DNA of 12,161 bases from NCBI GenBank assembly GCA_946414975.1, contig CAMKQS010000047.1, positions 1 through 12,161 of the forward strand, read 5' to 3'. The notes under the pieces are model-generated. The model had not been told where the DNA came from and did no database searches. It worked only from the letters and a program-made list of their open reading frames with translations. The DNA comes from an uncultured Caryophanales bacterium (GTDB lineage Bacteria > Bacillota_I > Bacilli_A > RF39 > UBA660). Positions within the stretch are counted from its first letter, which is position 1. Each line of letters opens with the position of its first letter. Below are positions 6,458 to 12,161 of the stretch, one piece after another. A program made the translations under genes and the position numbers.

Positions 6458-7345
6458 ATGATTAATTTAGAGTTATATAGAATTTTTTATGTAGTTGCAA
6501 AAGAAAAAAACATTACTAAAGCAAGTAAGATACTAAATATTTCACAACCAGCTGTAACTAAACATATAAAAAATTTAGAATATGAATTAGGGGAAGAATT
6601 ATTTATTAGAACTAAAAAGGGAGTTATATTAAATGAATATGGAAGAAAGATATTTTTAAATGTAAAAAATGCTTTAAATTTAATAGAAGATGCGGAAAAT
6701 ACTTTAGAAGATGCTAAAAATAAACATAGTGTAACAATTAGAATCGGTGCATCAACGACTTTAGCTAAAAAATATTTAATTAAATATATTGAAAAGTTTC
6801 ATGATAAATATCCAAATATTATATTTGATATACATACTGATTCAACACATGATTTAATAAAAAAATTAAAGATAGGAGATATAGATTTTATATTAAGTAA
6901 GTTTCCAAGTAATATAGATTATGATTTAAAATATCAAAAAATAGATACCATGGAATATATTTTTGTTGCAAGTAAAAAGTATAATAAGTTAACTGAAAAT
7001 AGTATAAGTGTTAAAGAATTAGAAAATTATGATATTATAGTTCAAAAATATCCTTCTAATTCAAGAAAAAATGCAGATGATTTTTTTAAGGAAAATAAAC
7101 TAAATATTATTCCTAAAATGAATATTGCAAGTTCTAATTTACTTACATCTTTTATAAAAATGGGATATGGAATAGGATATGTAACTGATATTTATGTTAA
7201 AGATGAATTAGATAATAAGGAAATATATAAAGTAAATGTTAATGTTCCAAATAAAAAAGTTGATTTTGGTATAATTACACTTAAAAATAATATATTGTTT
7301 AAAGATTGTAATAGTTTTATTAATTTATTAATAAATAATAATTGA
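6458..7345 (+). CDS. LysR-type transcriptional regulator
   Basis: The 295-residue protein starts with the LysR winged helix-turn-helix: LELYRIFYVVAKEKNITKAS, then ILNISQPAVTKHIKNLE (about residues 24-40) and ELFIRTKKGVILNEYG. A linker helix (about 60-90) and a periplasmic-binding-protein-like effector domain follow (from about 93, RIGASTTLAKKYLI). Length is normal. ATG 6458 is preferred because it lies 5 nt after AGGAGG (6447-6452); the adjacent ATG at 6455 is only 2 nt away and would add one Met. LysR regulators usually sense a small molecule and often control divergent or adjacent genes. Here that would be the HD hydrolase gene or the downstream radical-SAM-like operon. Effector and targets cannot be read from sequence. 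The gene ends with the only TGA stop in the window. Confidence 0.93.
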   Translation: MINLELYRIFYVVAKEKNITKASKILNISQPAVTKHIKNLEYELGEELFIRTKKGVILNEYGRKIFLNVKNALNLIEDAENTLEDAKNKHSVTIRIGASTTLAKKYLIKYIEKFHDKYPNIIFDIHTDSTHDLIKKLKIGDIDFILSKFPSNIDYDLKYQKIDTMEYIFVASKKYNKLTENSISVKELENYDIIVQKYPSNSRKNADDFFKENKLNIIPKMNIASSNLLTSFIKMGYGIGYVTDIYVKDELDNKEIYKVNVNVPNKKVDFGIITLKNNILFKDCNSFINLLINNN

Positions 7346-7408
7346 TTTTAGTCTATATTTTTTTTTCATATGTAATATGATATATATACATATTTTAGTC
7401 TATATTTT
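7345..7408 (+). repeat. 17-bp direct repeats flanking an inverted repeat, upstream of the radical-SAM-like gene
   Basis: ATTTTAGTCTATATTTT occurs at 7345-7361 and identically at 7392-7408, 47 bp start to start. Between them ATATGTA (7368-7374) and TACATAT (7387-7393) form a 7-bp inverted repeat with a 12-nt gap. The second direct repeat ends 3 nt before the predicted extended -10. The layout suggests operator sites for a regulator such as the adjacent LysR protein. The first copy leads into a T run (to 7366) that may also weakly terminate LysR transcription, although no stable hairpin precedes it. Confidence 0.55.
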
Positions 7409-7411
7409 ATA

Positions 7412-7420
7412 TGATATGAT
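7412..7420 (+). promoter_or_regulatory. Extended -10 promoter of the radical-SAM-like operon
   Basis: TGATATGAT (TATGAT at 7415-7420) is an extended -10 element. The sequence 17 nt upstream (ATTTTA) is a poor -35 and lies inside the second direct repeat, which fits an activator-dependent promoter. The predicted start near 7427 is 1 nt before the GGGGAG SD (7428-7433) and 12 nt before the ATG. Confidence 0.55.
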
Positions 7421-7438
7421 TATTTTTGGGGAGATAAT

Positions 7439-8554
7439 ATGACAGGTATTTATAATTTAGCCATATTTGCTAAATCGTTTTACTTACTTGGAGATTCACT
7501 TAAGTTTTGTTATGATTGTAAATATTGCAGATTAAATGGTGAGATGAATTTTGAAAGACATTACTGTGTACTTCCTAGTGAAATAAATGAAAATTTTAAA
7601 AATATTCCGGTTGCTGTTAATTTGTTTTATGGGGATCCACTTTTACAAATAGAAAATACTGTTAGATATTTAAGACTATTAGAATCAGTAGGACATACAG
7701 GGCCAGTAATAATAGTTACAAAAGGGGATTTTTCTAAATTTCCAGATGAGAAATTTAATCTTGATTTGCATGTTGCATTTTCTACTTTTGGAATCAATTC
7801 TAACTTAGACGGAAATACTATGGAAAGATTTGAAAATAATTTAAAAGAAATTAATAGAAGAACTAATAATTATAAATATTCAATTGAATTTAGACCAATT
7901 ATATATGGAGTAAATGATTCAATAGATGTTTTTAATAAAGTTTTATCTTTAGCTTCTTTATATAATCTTGCTGTAGGTTATTCTGGATTACAAGGAAAAC
8001 CTTCTAGTGTTGAAATATGGAAGAAGAATAATATAGATTTAAAACCATATCCAGGATATAAATTTGGACATAAAAAAATAATAGATGAAAGAGTAATTAA
8101 TTTGTTTGAAAGTTTAGCTAAAGTCTATGGTGTTGCAATATTTAGAAAAACATCGTGCTTATTTTCTTATGTTCATAATTTAGAAAGAGATTATAACGCT
8201 CATTATTATAGACCATCAGAATTAAACTGTAAGGAATGTGTAATGCATGATAAATGTATGAATTATAAAAATAATTTAAAAGTTGAAAATAATTTAGATT
8301 CTATTATTCCATTTGATTATAAAATTGTTAATAAAAAGAAGCATGAATGTATTCTTAAGAAAAATGGTATATGTGAATTTCCAACTGAGGATTGCAGTAA
8401 TATTAGTGGAAATATAATACATATTGAAGATAAAATTACTACATCTGATGTTAGAGTTATTAAATGGCTTACTGGTTATACGGTAGATGCACCATTTTAT
8501 GAAGATGAACATATAAGTTCATTATGGGTAAAGAGTAAAAAAATTAAGAGGTAA
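7439..8554 (+). CDS. Cys-rich radical-SAM-like protein of unknown function
   Basis: I do not recognise a named family for this 371-residue protein. It looks like a radical S-adenosylmethionine enzyme: a three-Cys motif near the N-terminus (C24, C27, C30, in FCYDCKYC), NLFYGDPLLQ (61-70), resembling the GEPLL SAM-contact motif, IIVTKGD (91-97), HVAFSTFG (111-118) and RPIIYGVNDS (152-161), like the RPxxPGxND strand of such enzymes. The Cys spacing is CX2CX2C, one residue shorter than the classic CX3CX2C. A C-terminal Cys group (C240, C264, C267, C273, then C304, C312, C319) could hold additional iron-sulfur clusters. No signal peptide or membrane segment is seen. The SD GGGGAG is 5 nt from the ATG. 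The stop lies 2 nt before the HAD-phosphatase gene, so the two probably work together. Radical-SAM membership is an inference from several weak motifs. Confidence 0.6.
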   Translation: MTGIYNLAIFAKSFYLLGDSLKFCYDCKYCRLNGEMNFERHYCVLPSEINENFKNIPVAVNLFYGDPLLQIENTVRYLRLLESVGHTGPVIIVTKGDFSKFPDEKFNLDLHVAFSTFGINSNLDGNTMERFENNLKEINRRTNNYKYSIEFRPIIYGVNDSIDVFNKVLSLASLYNLAVGYSGLQGKPSSVEIWKKNNIDLKPYPGYKFGHKKIIDERVINLFESLAKVYGVAIFRKTSCLFSYVHNLERDYNAHYYRPSELNCKECVMHDKCMNYKNNLKVENNLDSIIPFDYKIVNKKKHECILKKNGICEFPTEDCSNISGNIIHIEDKITTSDVRVIKWLTGYTVDAPFYEDEHISSLWVKSKKIKR

Positions 8555-8556
8555 TT

Positions 8557-9180
8557 ATGAAGATTGGAATAGATATAGATGGAGTAATTTTAGATTTTGA
8601 AAGAACTATGAGTACTTATGCTGAATTGTATGACTTATTAATATTAAATAAAAGAGGAGTAGTAAATAAAGATAAATTTAGCTACCTTGAAAAATATGAC
8701 TGGTCTATTGATGAAAAAAATGATTTTGTAAAAAAATATTTGGTTTATGCAACAATAAATTCAACACCTTTTATTCCTCTTGCAAAAGAAATGATTGAAT
8801 TTTTTGAATTAGAAGGATATGAATATGAATTTATAACAGCACGAGGTAGTCTTGTTAGTGAGACAAAAGAGGCAATTATTACACTTTTTAATAATAATGG
8901 TATTGATATTACAAAAATTAGATTTAAGGTTAATGATAAGGTTAAGACTTGTATTAATTCAAATATTGATATTATGATAGATGATAATCCTGATATATGT
9001 AAAAACTTAAGGGATAATAAGATTAAAACTTTATATTTTAGAGATAAAAATAGTGAAAATTTAATAGAGGATGATTATTTAAAAGAAGTAAGTAATATTG
9101 GAGAGATTATTAGGTATATTTCTAATAAAAACGGTTTAAAAAACAGTCAAAAAGTATATGAAAAAATACTAAAAAAATAA
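8557..9180 (+). CDS. HAD-superfamily 5'-nucleotidase-like (NT5C/YqfW-like) phosphatase
   Basis: The 207-residue protein has the HAD phosphatase motifs: DIDGVILDF at residues 6-14 (nucleophile D6 and acid/base D8), FITAR at 92-96 with T94 as motif II, a lysine in FKVNDK (K124 or K128) as motif III, and IMIDDNP at 139-145 with D142 and D143 as motif IV. The long insertion after motif I acts as a cap of the type found in 5'(3')-deoxyribonucleotidases (NT5C family) and the uncharacterised YqfW group. It probably dephosphorylates a nucleotide or similar phosphoester. The SD AAGAGG (8546-8551) lies in the end of the upstream gene, 5 nt before ATG. The tight coupling to the radical-SAM-like gene suggests a shared pathway, perhaps acting on a nucleotide-derived compound; this is inference. 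Family membership is solid; substrate is unknown. Confidence 0.82.
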   Translation: MKIGIDIDGVILDFERTMSTYAELYDLLILNKRGVVNKDKFSYLEKYDWSIDEKNDFVKKYLVYATINSTPFIPLAKEMIEFFELEGYEYEFITARGSLVSETKEAIITLFNNNGIDITKIRFKVNDKVKTCINSNIDIMIDDNPDICKNLRDNKIKTLYFRDKNSENLIEDDYLKEVSNIGEIIRYISNKNGLKNSQKVYEKILKK

Positions 9181-9199
9181 TAGAGATATCTATTATTTT
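9174..9199. terminator. Shared bidirectional terminator between the HAD and lipoprotein genes
   Basis: AAAATAATAGA (9174-9184) pairs with TCTATTATTTT (9189-9199) as a perfect 11-bp stem with loop GATA. The arms run into A-rich and T-rich flanks, so it can end both convergent transcripts. It overlaps the stop codons of both genes. Confidence 0.7.
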
Positions 9200-9750
9200 A
9201 ATAAATCTAGAAATTCTTGCCATTTATCTTCTGTATAATTTTTTATGTTTTCTATTCCTGATTCAAACGAATTTTTTACGTTTGTAAAATCATCTTCAGC
9301 TTCTCCATAGTAATGTTTAATTAGAGATTTTGAATCTTGACTTAAAGTTACTAATTCATGGTTTATATTTTTATTATTTCTTTTTGATATTTCTTCTATT
9401 TTAATTGCTGATTTATATAAATCTTTAGCATCTTCTTCATTATCTTCGTTAATTCCATTTTTTATATTTTTATATTTTTCTTCTATTGTATTTTCTAATG
9501 ATTTAATATCATTAACTTCAATATCATTCATTTGACTAATTTCTCGTTTTGCTTCAAGTTCAATTGCTTCATAGTCATCTTTAACTTCATCCCAAGATTT
9601 ATCAATATTTCCATTAAACATTTCGTAATTTGTAATTTCATCCATACTTGTATCATCTATATCAGTATCATTTACTTTTTTATTATTACATCCTGATGTA
9701 ATAAATAAAGTAATGATTAGTACAAATGATATAGTAAAAATTTTTTTCAT
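9193..9750 (-). CDS. Putative lipoprotein of unknown function
   Basis: The 185-residue product starts with a lipoprotein signal peptide: MKK, a hydrophobic core (residues 4-17) and the lipobox-like TSGC, with C21 as the lipidated cysteine. The mature part is acidic, lacks further cysteines and membrane segments, and is predicted to be mostly amphipathic helix (for example ELEAKREISQMNDIEV, 65-80, and SFESGIENIKNYTEDKWQEF, 163-182). I recognise no domain. It would be anchored on the outer face of the cytoplasmic membrane. The SD AAAGGAG (9762-9756) is 5 nt from the ATG. A possible -10, TAGAAT (9774-9769), places the transcript start at the SD, but no -35 is evident. Upstream on the same strand is the DUF7666-like gene, 73 nt away. 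The signal peptide is well supported; function is unknown. Confidence 0.8.
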   Translation of the reverse strand: MKKIFTISFVLIITLFITSGCNNKKVNDTDIDDTSMDEITNYEMFNGNIDKSWDEVKDDYEAIELEAKREISQMNDIEVNDIKSLENTIEEKYKNIKNGINEDNEEDAKDLYKSAIKIEEISKRNNKNINHELVTLSQDSKSLIKHYYGEAEDDFTNVKNSFESGIENIKNYTEDKWQEFLDLLK

Positions 9751-9823
9751 AAAAACTCCTTTCTAAATATTCTATTTGAATATTCATTATTATTATGGAA
9801 TTTTTATTTTTAAAAATACTATA

Positions 9824-10351
9824 TTATATATTTTTTATTAATTTTAGAACTTTTTTACTATCACCACTATAAAACATATTATATGTTTCTTTTTCTTCTT
9901 TTTGATGATATAAAAGTGCAAGATCAATATCTAAATATTTTCCTTTAAATAATTTTATTTCAGAGTTAGTTAATTTATAATGTGTAACAAATCTATACAT
10001 TCCAATTACTCCTAAATTTAATGCATAATCAATGATTTCTTTTCGCTTTAAAAATTTATCAATTTTAATATATTCTGCTACATATTGATTATAATAATCA
10101 TATATATTATCATTATATTCAACAATTTTTCCATAGCCTGTTACTTTCGCAATCACTGGATTTATTAATTCATCATTTATACTCATTTGATATTTTATAG
10201 TATCTTCTAGATATTTGCAAAAATGAAATTCATTACCTTCAAGTCCAAATTTTATAACACCATCAGTATGATAAGTTTTTCCTTCTTCCATATAAATACC
10301 ATATTTATTTTTATGATATTTATTAAATGATTTATAACCTTTTACTTCCAT
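9824..10351 (-). CDS. DUF7666-like protein, predicted leaderless mRNA
   Basis: The first 110 or so of 175 residues resemble a domain common in phage and bacterial proteins of unknown function (DUF7666, recalled from memory): VKGYKSFN at the N-terminus, MEEGKTYHTDG (21-31), FHFCKYLEDTIKY (42-54), VIAKVTGYGKIVEY (66-79) and YIKIDKFLKRKEI (93-105). The rest is helical and unfamiliar. An in-frame stop sits at 10360-10358, two codons before ATG 10351, so the start cannot be further upstream, and no SD-like sequence precedes it. A strong promoter (TTGAAA-17-TATAAT) places transcription start at the ATG itself. The gene lies 13 nt after the DUF5661-like gene on the same strand. Domain identity is moderately sure; function is unknown. 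Phage-related origin is possible, but no other phage genes are nearby. Confidence 0.7.
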   Translation of the reverse strand: MEVKGYKSFNKYHKNKYGIYMEEGKTYHTDGVIKFGLEGNEFHFCKYLEDTIKYQMSINDELINPVIAKVTGYGKIVEYNDNIYDYYNQYVAEYIKIDKFLKRKEIIDYALNLGVIGMYRFVTHYKLTNSEIKLFKGKYLDIDLALLYHQKEEKETYNMFYSGDSKKVLKLIKNI

Positions 10352-10356
10352 GTAAT

Positions 10357-10385
10357 ATTATACACTAATTATTTTTATTTTTCAA
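10357..10385 (-). promoter_or_regulatory. Promoter of the DUF7666-like gene
   Basis: On the minus strand TTGAAA (10385-10380, five of six matches) and TATAAT (10362-10357) are 17 nt apart. This is close to the best sigma-A promoter in the window. The -35 lies within the 3' end of the DUF5661-like gene. The predicted +1 (about 10350-10351) coincides with the start codon. Confidence 0.75.
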
Positions 10386-10625
10386 AAAATTTTCAAATGA
10401 TATGATACCATATTCCTCATTATAATAGTTAGGAAACTCATTTAAATGAGCAAGAGCTATTTTAGCAGTCATAATAAGATTATTATTAGTAATATTAGTT
10501 TTAGGATTAATTTTTCCATGTTCTAGTTCTATATTAATTCCTCTTTTAAAATCATCAAATGAAAAATTTTTAAAATCAATGTTTAAAATTTTAGCTACAT
10601 TTATGATATCAATGTCATTAAACAT
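10365..10625 (-). CDS. DUF5661-family small protein
   Basis: The 86-residue protein matches my memory of the DUF5661 family: an N-terminal helix followed by a FxxxxFxxGxxxELEHG segment (here FDDFKRGINIELEHGKINP, 23-41), then a TxIALAHLNEFPNYYNEEYG run (about 53-73; family pattern IALAHLxExPxYY). The family is small and of unknown function, found in bacteria and in phages or metagenomic contigs. The conserved His and Glu residues might bind metal; this is inference. SD GGTGA (10634-10630) precedes ATG 10625. A TATAAT at 10646-10641 would start the transcript right at the SD, though no good -35 is visible. The gene is divergent from thiI, 86 nt away, and is followed on its strand by the DUF7666-like gene, which has its own promoter. 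Confidence 0.75.
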   Translation of the reverse strand: MFNDIDIINVAKILNIDFKNFSFDDFKRGINIELEHGKINPKTNITNNNLIMTAKIALAHLNEFPNYYNEEYGIISFENFLKNKNN

Positions 10626-10664
10626 AAAATCACCTAATAAATTATATGAAATAAAAATTAGTTA

Positions 10665-10693
10665 TTGAGTAAAAAAGTATTAAGTGTTATAAT
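10665..10693 (+). promoter_or_regulatory. Sigma-A-type promoter of thiI
   Basis: TTGAGT (10665-10670) and TATAAT (10688-10693) are 17 nt apart, and TGT before the -10 makes it an extended element (10685-10693). The predicted start near 10700 is 1 nt before the GAGGGA SD (10701-10706), giving a leader of about 12 nt. There is no room for a TPP riboswitch. Confidence 0.8.
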
Positions 10694-10711
10694 TGGTTGC
10701 GAGGGATTTAT

Positions 10712-11881
10712 ATGGAAAAATTAATTTTTATAAAATATGGTGAATTAACAACAAAAAAAGGTAATAGGAATGTTTTTATTAAAAGACTAACTAATAATAT
10801 AAAAAGTATATTAGGTAATATTAGTTATAAAATGAAATCAGATAGATCAAGAATATATATTGAAACTATGTATATAGATGATGTAGTAGAAAAATTAAGA
10901 AATGTCTTTGGAATACATAGTATAGTTGTTGCATATAAAGTAGATAATAATACTGATGATATATGTAATACAGTTTTAGAATTGATTAAAGAAATACCTT
11001 TTAATACTTTTAAAATAGATACTAAAAGAGCACTTAAGTCTTTTGAAATTCATAGTATGGATTTTAATAAAATAGTTGCAACTAAAATATTAAAAAGTAA
11101 AAGTGTTAAAGTAGATGTACATACACCAGATCTTTTAATAAAAATAGAAATAAGACAAGAAGGAACTTTTATTTATTTTAATGAAATAAAAGGGCTTGGT
11201 GGATATCCTGTAGGAATACAAGGAAAATCACTTCTTATGTTAAGTGGTGGAATAGATTCTCCAGTTGCTGGATATCTTGCTTTAAAAAGAGGAGTAGATT
11301 TAGAATGTTTATATTTTGAATCTCCACCTCATACAAGTGAAATGGCAAAAAATAAAGTAATTGAACTTGCAAATATTATAAATAAGTATTCAGGAAATAT
11401 TAAAGTTAATATTGTTCCATTTACCAAAATACAAGAGACAATTCTAAAAAATACTAAAGAAGAGTATGTTATTACTATTATGCGTAGAATGATGTATCGT
11501 ATTGCAGAAAAATTTGCAAAAAAGAAAAATATGCAAGTAATATTTAATGGTGAAAGTATTGGGCAAGTTGCATCTCAAACATTATCTAGCATGAATGTTA
11601 TAAATGCTGTTTGTAATATTCCAGTTATTAGACCTGTTGCTTGTATGGATAAATTAGAAATAATCGATATTGCAAAAAAAATAGGAACATATGAAACTAG
11701 TATATTGCCATATGAAGATTGTTGTACTGTTTTTGTACCAAAACATCCTGTTATTAATCCGACAGATGAAAAGTGCAAATTATATGAAGCAAATTTTGAT
11801 TACAATAGTTTAATAGAAGAGGCAATTGATAATATTGAAACTATTATTAATTTAGAAAACCAATATGAAGATATATTGTAA
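10712..11881 (+). CDS. thiI: tRNA 4-thiouridine synthase ThiI (rhodanese-less form)
   Basis: ThiI adenylates U8 of tRNA and installs sulfur from a cysteine desulfurase to make 4-thiouridine, and in many bacteria contributes to thiazole synthesis. The 389-residue protein has the N-terminal ferredoxin-like region (IKYGELTTKKGNR, 7-19), the THUMP domain (about 60-165), the PP-loop SGGIDSPVAGY (178-188), NGESIGQVASQT (279-290) and a C-terminal YEDCCTVFVPKHP (334-346), typical of the family. The rhodanese domain of the E. coli enzyme is absent, as in most Bacillota, where a dedicated desulfurase supplies sulfur; none is encoded here. ATG 10712 follows GAGGGA by 5 nt. A TTG at 10697 would place the promoter start inside the coding region and is rejected. 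Without a rhodanese domain, the tRNA role is the more likely one. No clear terminator separates it from the SASP gene. Confidence 0.95.
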   Translation: MEKLIFIKYGELTTKKGNRNVFIKRLTNNIKSILGNISYKMKSDRSRIYIETMYIDDVVEKLRNVFGIHSIVVAYKVDNNTDDICNTVLELIKEIPFNTFKIDTKRALKSFEIHSMDFNKIVATKILKSKSVKVDVHTPDLLIKIEIRQEGTFIYFNEIKGLGGYPVGIQGKSLLMLSGGIDSPVAGYLALKRGVDLECLYFESPPHTSEMAKNKVIELANIINKYSGNIKVNIVPFTKIQETILKNTKEEYVITIMRRMMYRIAEKFAKKKNMQVIFNGESIGQVASQTLSSMNVINAVCNIPVIRPVACMDKLEIIDIAKKIGTYETSILPYEDCCTVFVPKHPVINPTDEKCKLYEANFDYNSLIEEAIDNIETIINLENQYEDIL

Positions 11882-11918
11882 AAAATTACCAAGTAAAAAA
11901 ATGCATTAAAATTCCTTT

Positions 11919-11941
11919 TGTACACAAGATATTAGTGTACA
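11919..11941 (+). other. Leader hairpin abutting the SASP ribosome binding site
   Basis: TGTACAC (11919-11925) and GTGTACA (11935-11941) form a perfect 7-bp stem with the 9-nt loop AAGATATTA. The last paired base is the first base of the near-perfect SD AGGAGGTGA (11941-11949). Two further U-G wobbles (11918 with 11942, 11917 with 11943) could draw two more SD bases into the stem. It may stabilise the mRNA or tune ribosome access. Confidence 0.6.
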
Positions 11942-11954
11942 GGAGGTGAATACC

Positions 11955-12161
11955 ATGAATAATAAGAAAAATCAATTCGTAGTACCTGGTGCTAAACAAG
12001 CTATTGAAAAAATGAAATATGAAATAGCTTCAGAATTAGGTGTTAACTTAGGTGCTGATGCTACAAGTAGAGCTAACGGTTCTGTAGGTGGTGAAATTAC
12101 TAAGAGATTAGTAAGTATTGCTGAGCAACATTTAGGTGGATCAAACTACCAATCAAAATAG
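11955..12161 (+). CDS. Alpha/beta-type small acid-soluble spore protein (SASP)
   Basis: These small proteins coat forespore DNA, hold it in an A-like form and protect it from UV and heat; GPR protease degrades them at germination. The 68-residue product carries the family core: [20 protein letters not shown] (14-33), with the GPR cleavage region at KYEIASE, then [20 protein letters not shown] (36-55) with the near-invariant [11 protein letters not shown], and an AEQ-containing tail. Length is typical (60-75). ATG 11955 sits 8 nt after GGAGG in AGGAGGTGA; an in-frame GTG at 11946 is part of the SD and is rejected. Expression would be expected from a forespore sigma-G promoter, but I found no convincing match in the 73 nt upstream. 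Several paralogues are usual, so no sspA/sspB-type symbol is given. It is the best evidence that the organism forms spores. Confidence 0.96.
   Translation: MNNKKNQFVVPGAKQAIEKMKYEIASELGVNLGADATSRANGSVGGEITKRLVSIAEQHLGGSNYQSK

Noticed and set aside
7343..7345. The AT-rich composition raised the question of genetic code 4 (TGA read as Trp).
   Set aside because: TGA ends the LysR gene at a normal family length, Trp is encoded by TGG (for example in IF-2), and spore-protein genes are not found in code-4 Mollicutes.
8294..8512. Minus-strand open frame inside the radical-SAM-like gene.
   Set aside because: Low-complexity antisense reading with no motif, in a region where the plus-strand gene is clear.
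9805..9818. Palindrome TATTTTTAAAAATA as a terminator for the DUF7666-like gene.
   Set aside because: It has only A-T pairs and no loop, and on the minus strand no T tract follows it.
9776..9823. Sporulation-type -10 (CATAATA on the minus strand, 9796-9790) for the lipoprotein gene.
   Set aside because: The -35 partner GTATT fits sigma-G/F consensus poorly, and AT-rich DNA yields such heptamers easily.
10626..10711. Possible TPP riboswitch upstream of thiI.
   Set aside because: The predicted leader is only about 12 nt and no THI-box motifs are present.
11575..11778. Minus-strand open frame inside thiI.
   Set aside because: Antisense to the conserved ThiI C-terminal part, with no start signal or homology that I recognise.
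11882..11954. Sigma-G promoter for the SASP gene: CATTAAA (11904-11910) or GATATTA (11928-11934) as -10.
   Set aside because: CATTAAA has no matching -35 at the right distance, and GATATTA would start the transcript at or after the SD. Neither is good enough to annotate.
1..12161. CRISPR array, tRNA/rRNA genes, insertion sequences or prophage module.
   Set aside because: No regularly spaced repeats, no cloverleaf or rRNA motifs, no transposase- or integrase-like reading frames were seen.

Overview
The window is very AT-rich, has strong Shine-Dalgarno (SD) sites, uses TAA, TAG and TGA as stops, and ends with an alpha/beta-type small acid-soluble spore protein gene. This points to a spore-forming low-GC member of the Bacillota, plausibly an uncultured gut Bacilli/Erysipelotrichia- or Clostridia-like lineage. 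I cannot place it to genus. The genome looks compact: genes are tightly spaced, convergent genes share terminators, and many mRNA leaders are predicted to be only about 10 nt.

Region 1 (1-4709): the tail of a HerA/DUF87-type DNA translocase with its own terminator, then a transcription/translation operon: rimP (only the N-terminal domain), nusA (with an acidic insertion), ylxR/rnpM, a dCMP-deaminase-family gene where ylxQ usually sits, and infB. A terminator follows infB directly, so rbfA and truB are not part of this operon.

Region 2 (4711-7345): a TatD-family metal-dependent nuclease/hydrolase convergent with an HD-domain protein of the (p)ppGpp-hydrolase type. That gene is divergent, with overlapping promoters, from a LysR-type regulator.

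Region 3 (7345-9199): an intergenic repeat/promoter region, then a two-gene operon of an unfamiliar, Cys-rich, radical-SAM-like protein with an atypical CX2CX2C motif and a HAD-family 5'-nucleotidase-like phosphatase. This operon is the best candidate here for an undescribed function.

Region 4 (9193-10625, minus strand): three small genes: a lipoprotein of unknown function, a DUF7666-like protein whose mRNA is predicted to be leaderless, and a DUF5661-like protein.

Region 5 (10665-12161): thiI (tRNA 4-thiouridine synthase, without rhodanese domain) from its own promoter, then the SASP gene, whose leader carries a hairpin touching a near-perfect SD.

No tRNA, rRNA, CRISPR array, insertion sequence or prophage structure was seen. 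No gene-free stretch exceeds about 150 bases. All assignments come from reading motifs by eye; no database search was run.
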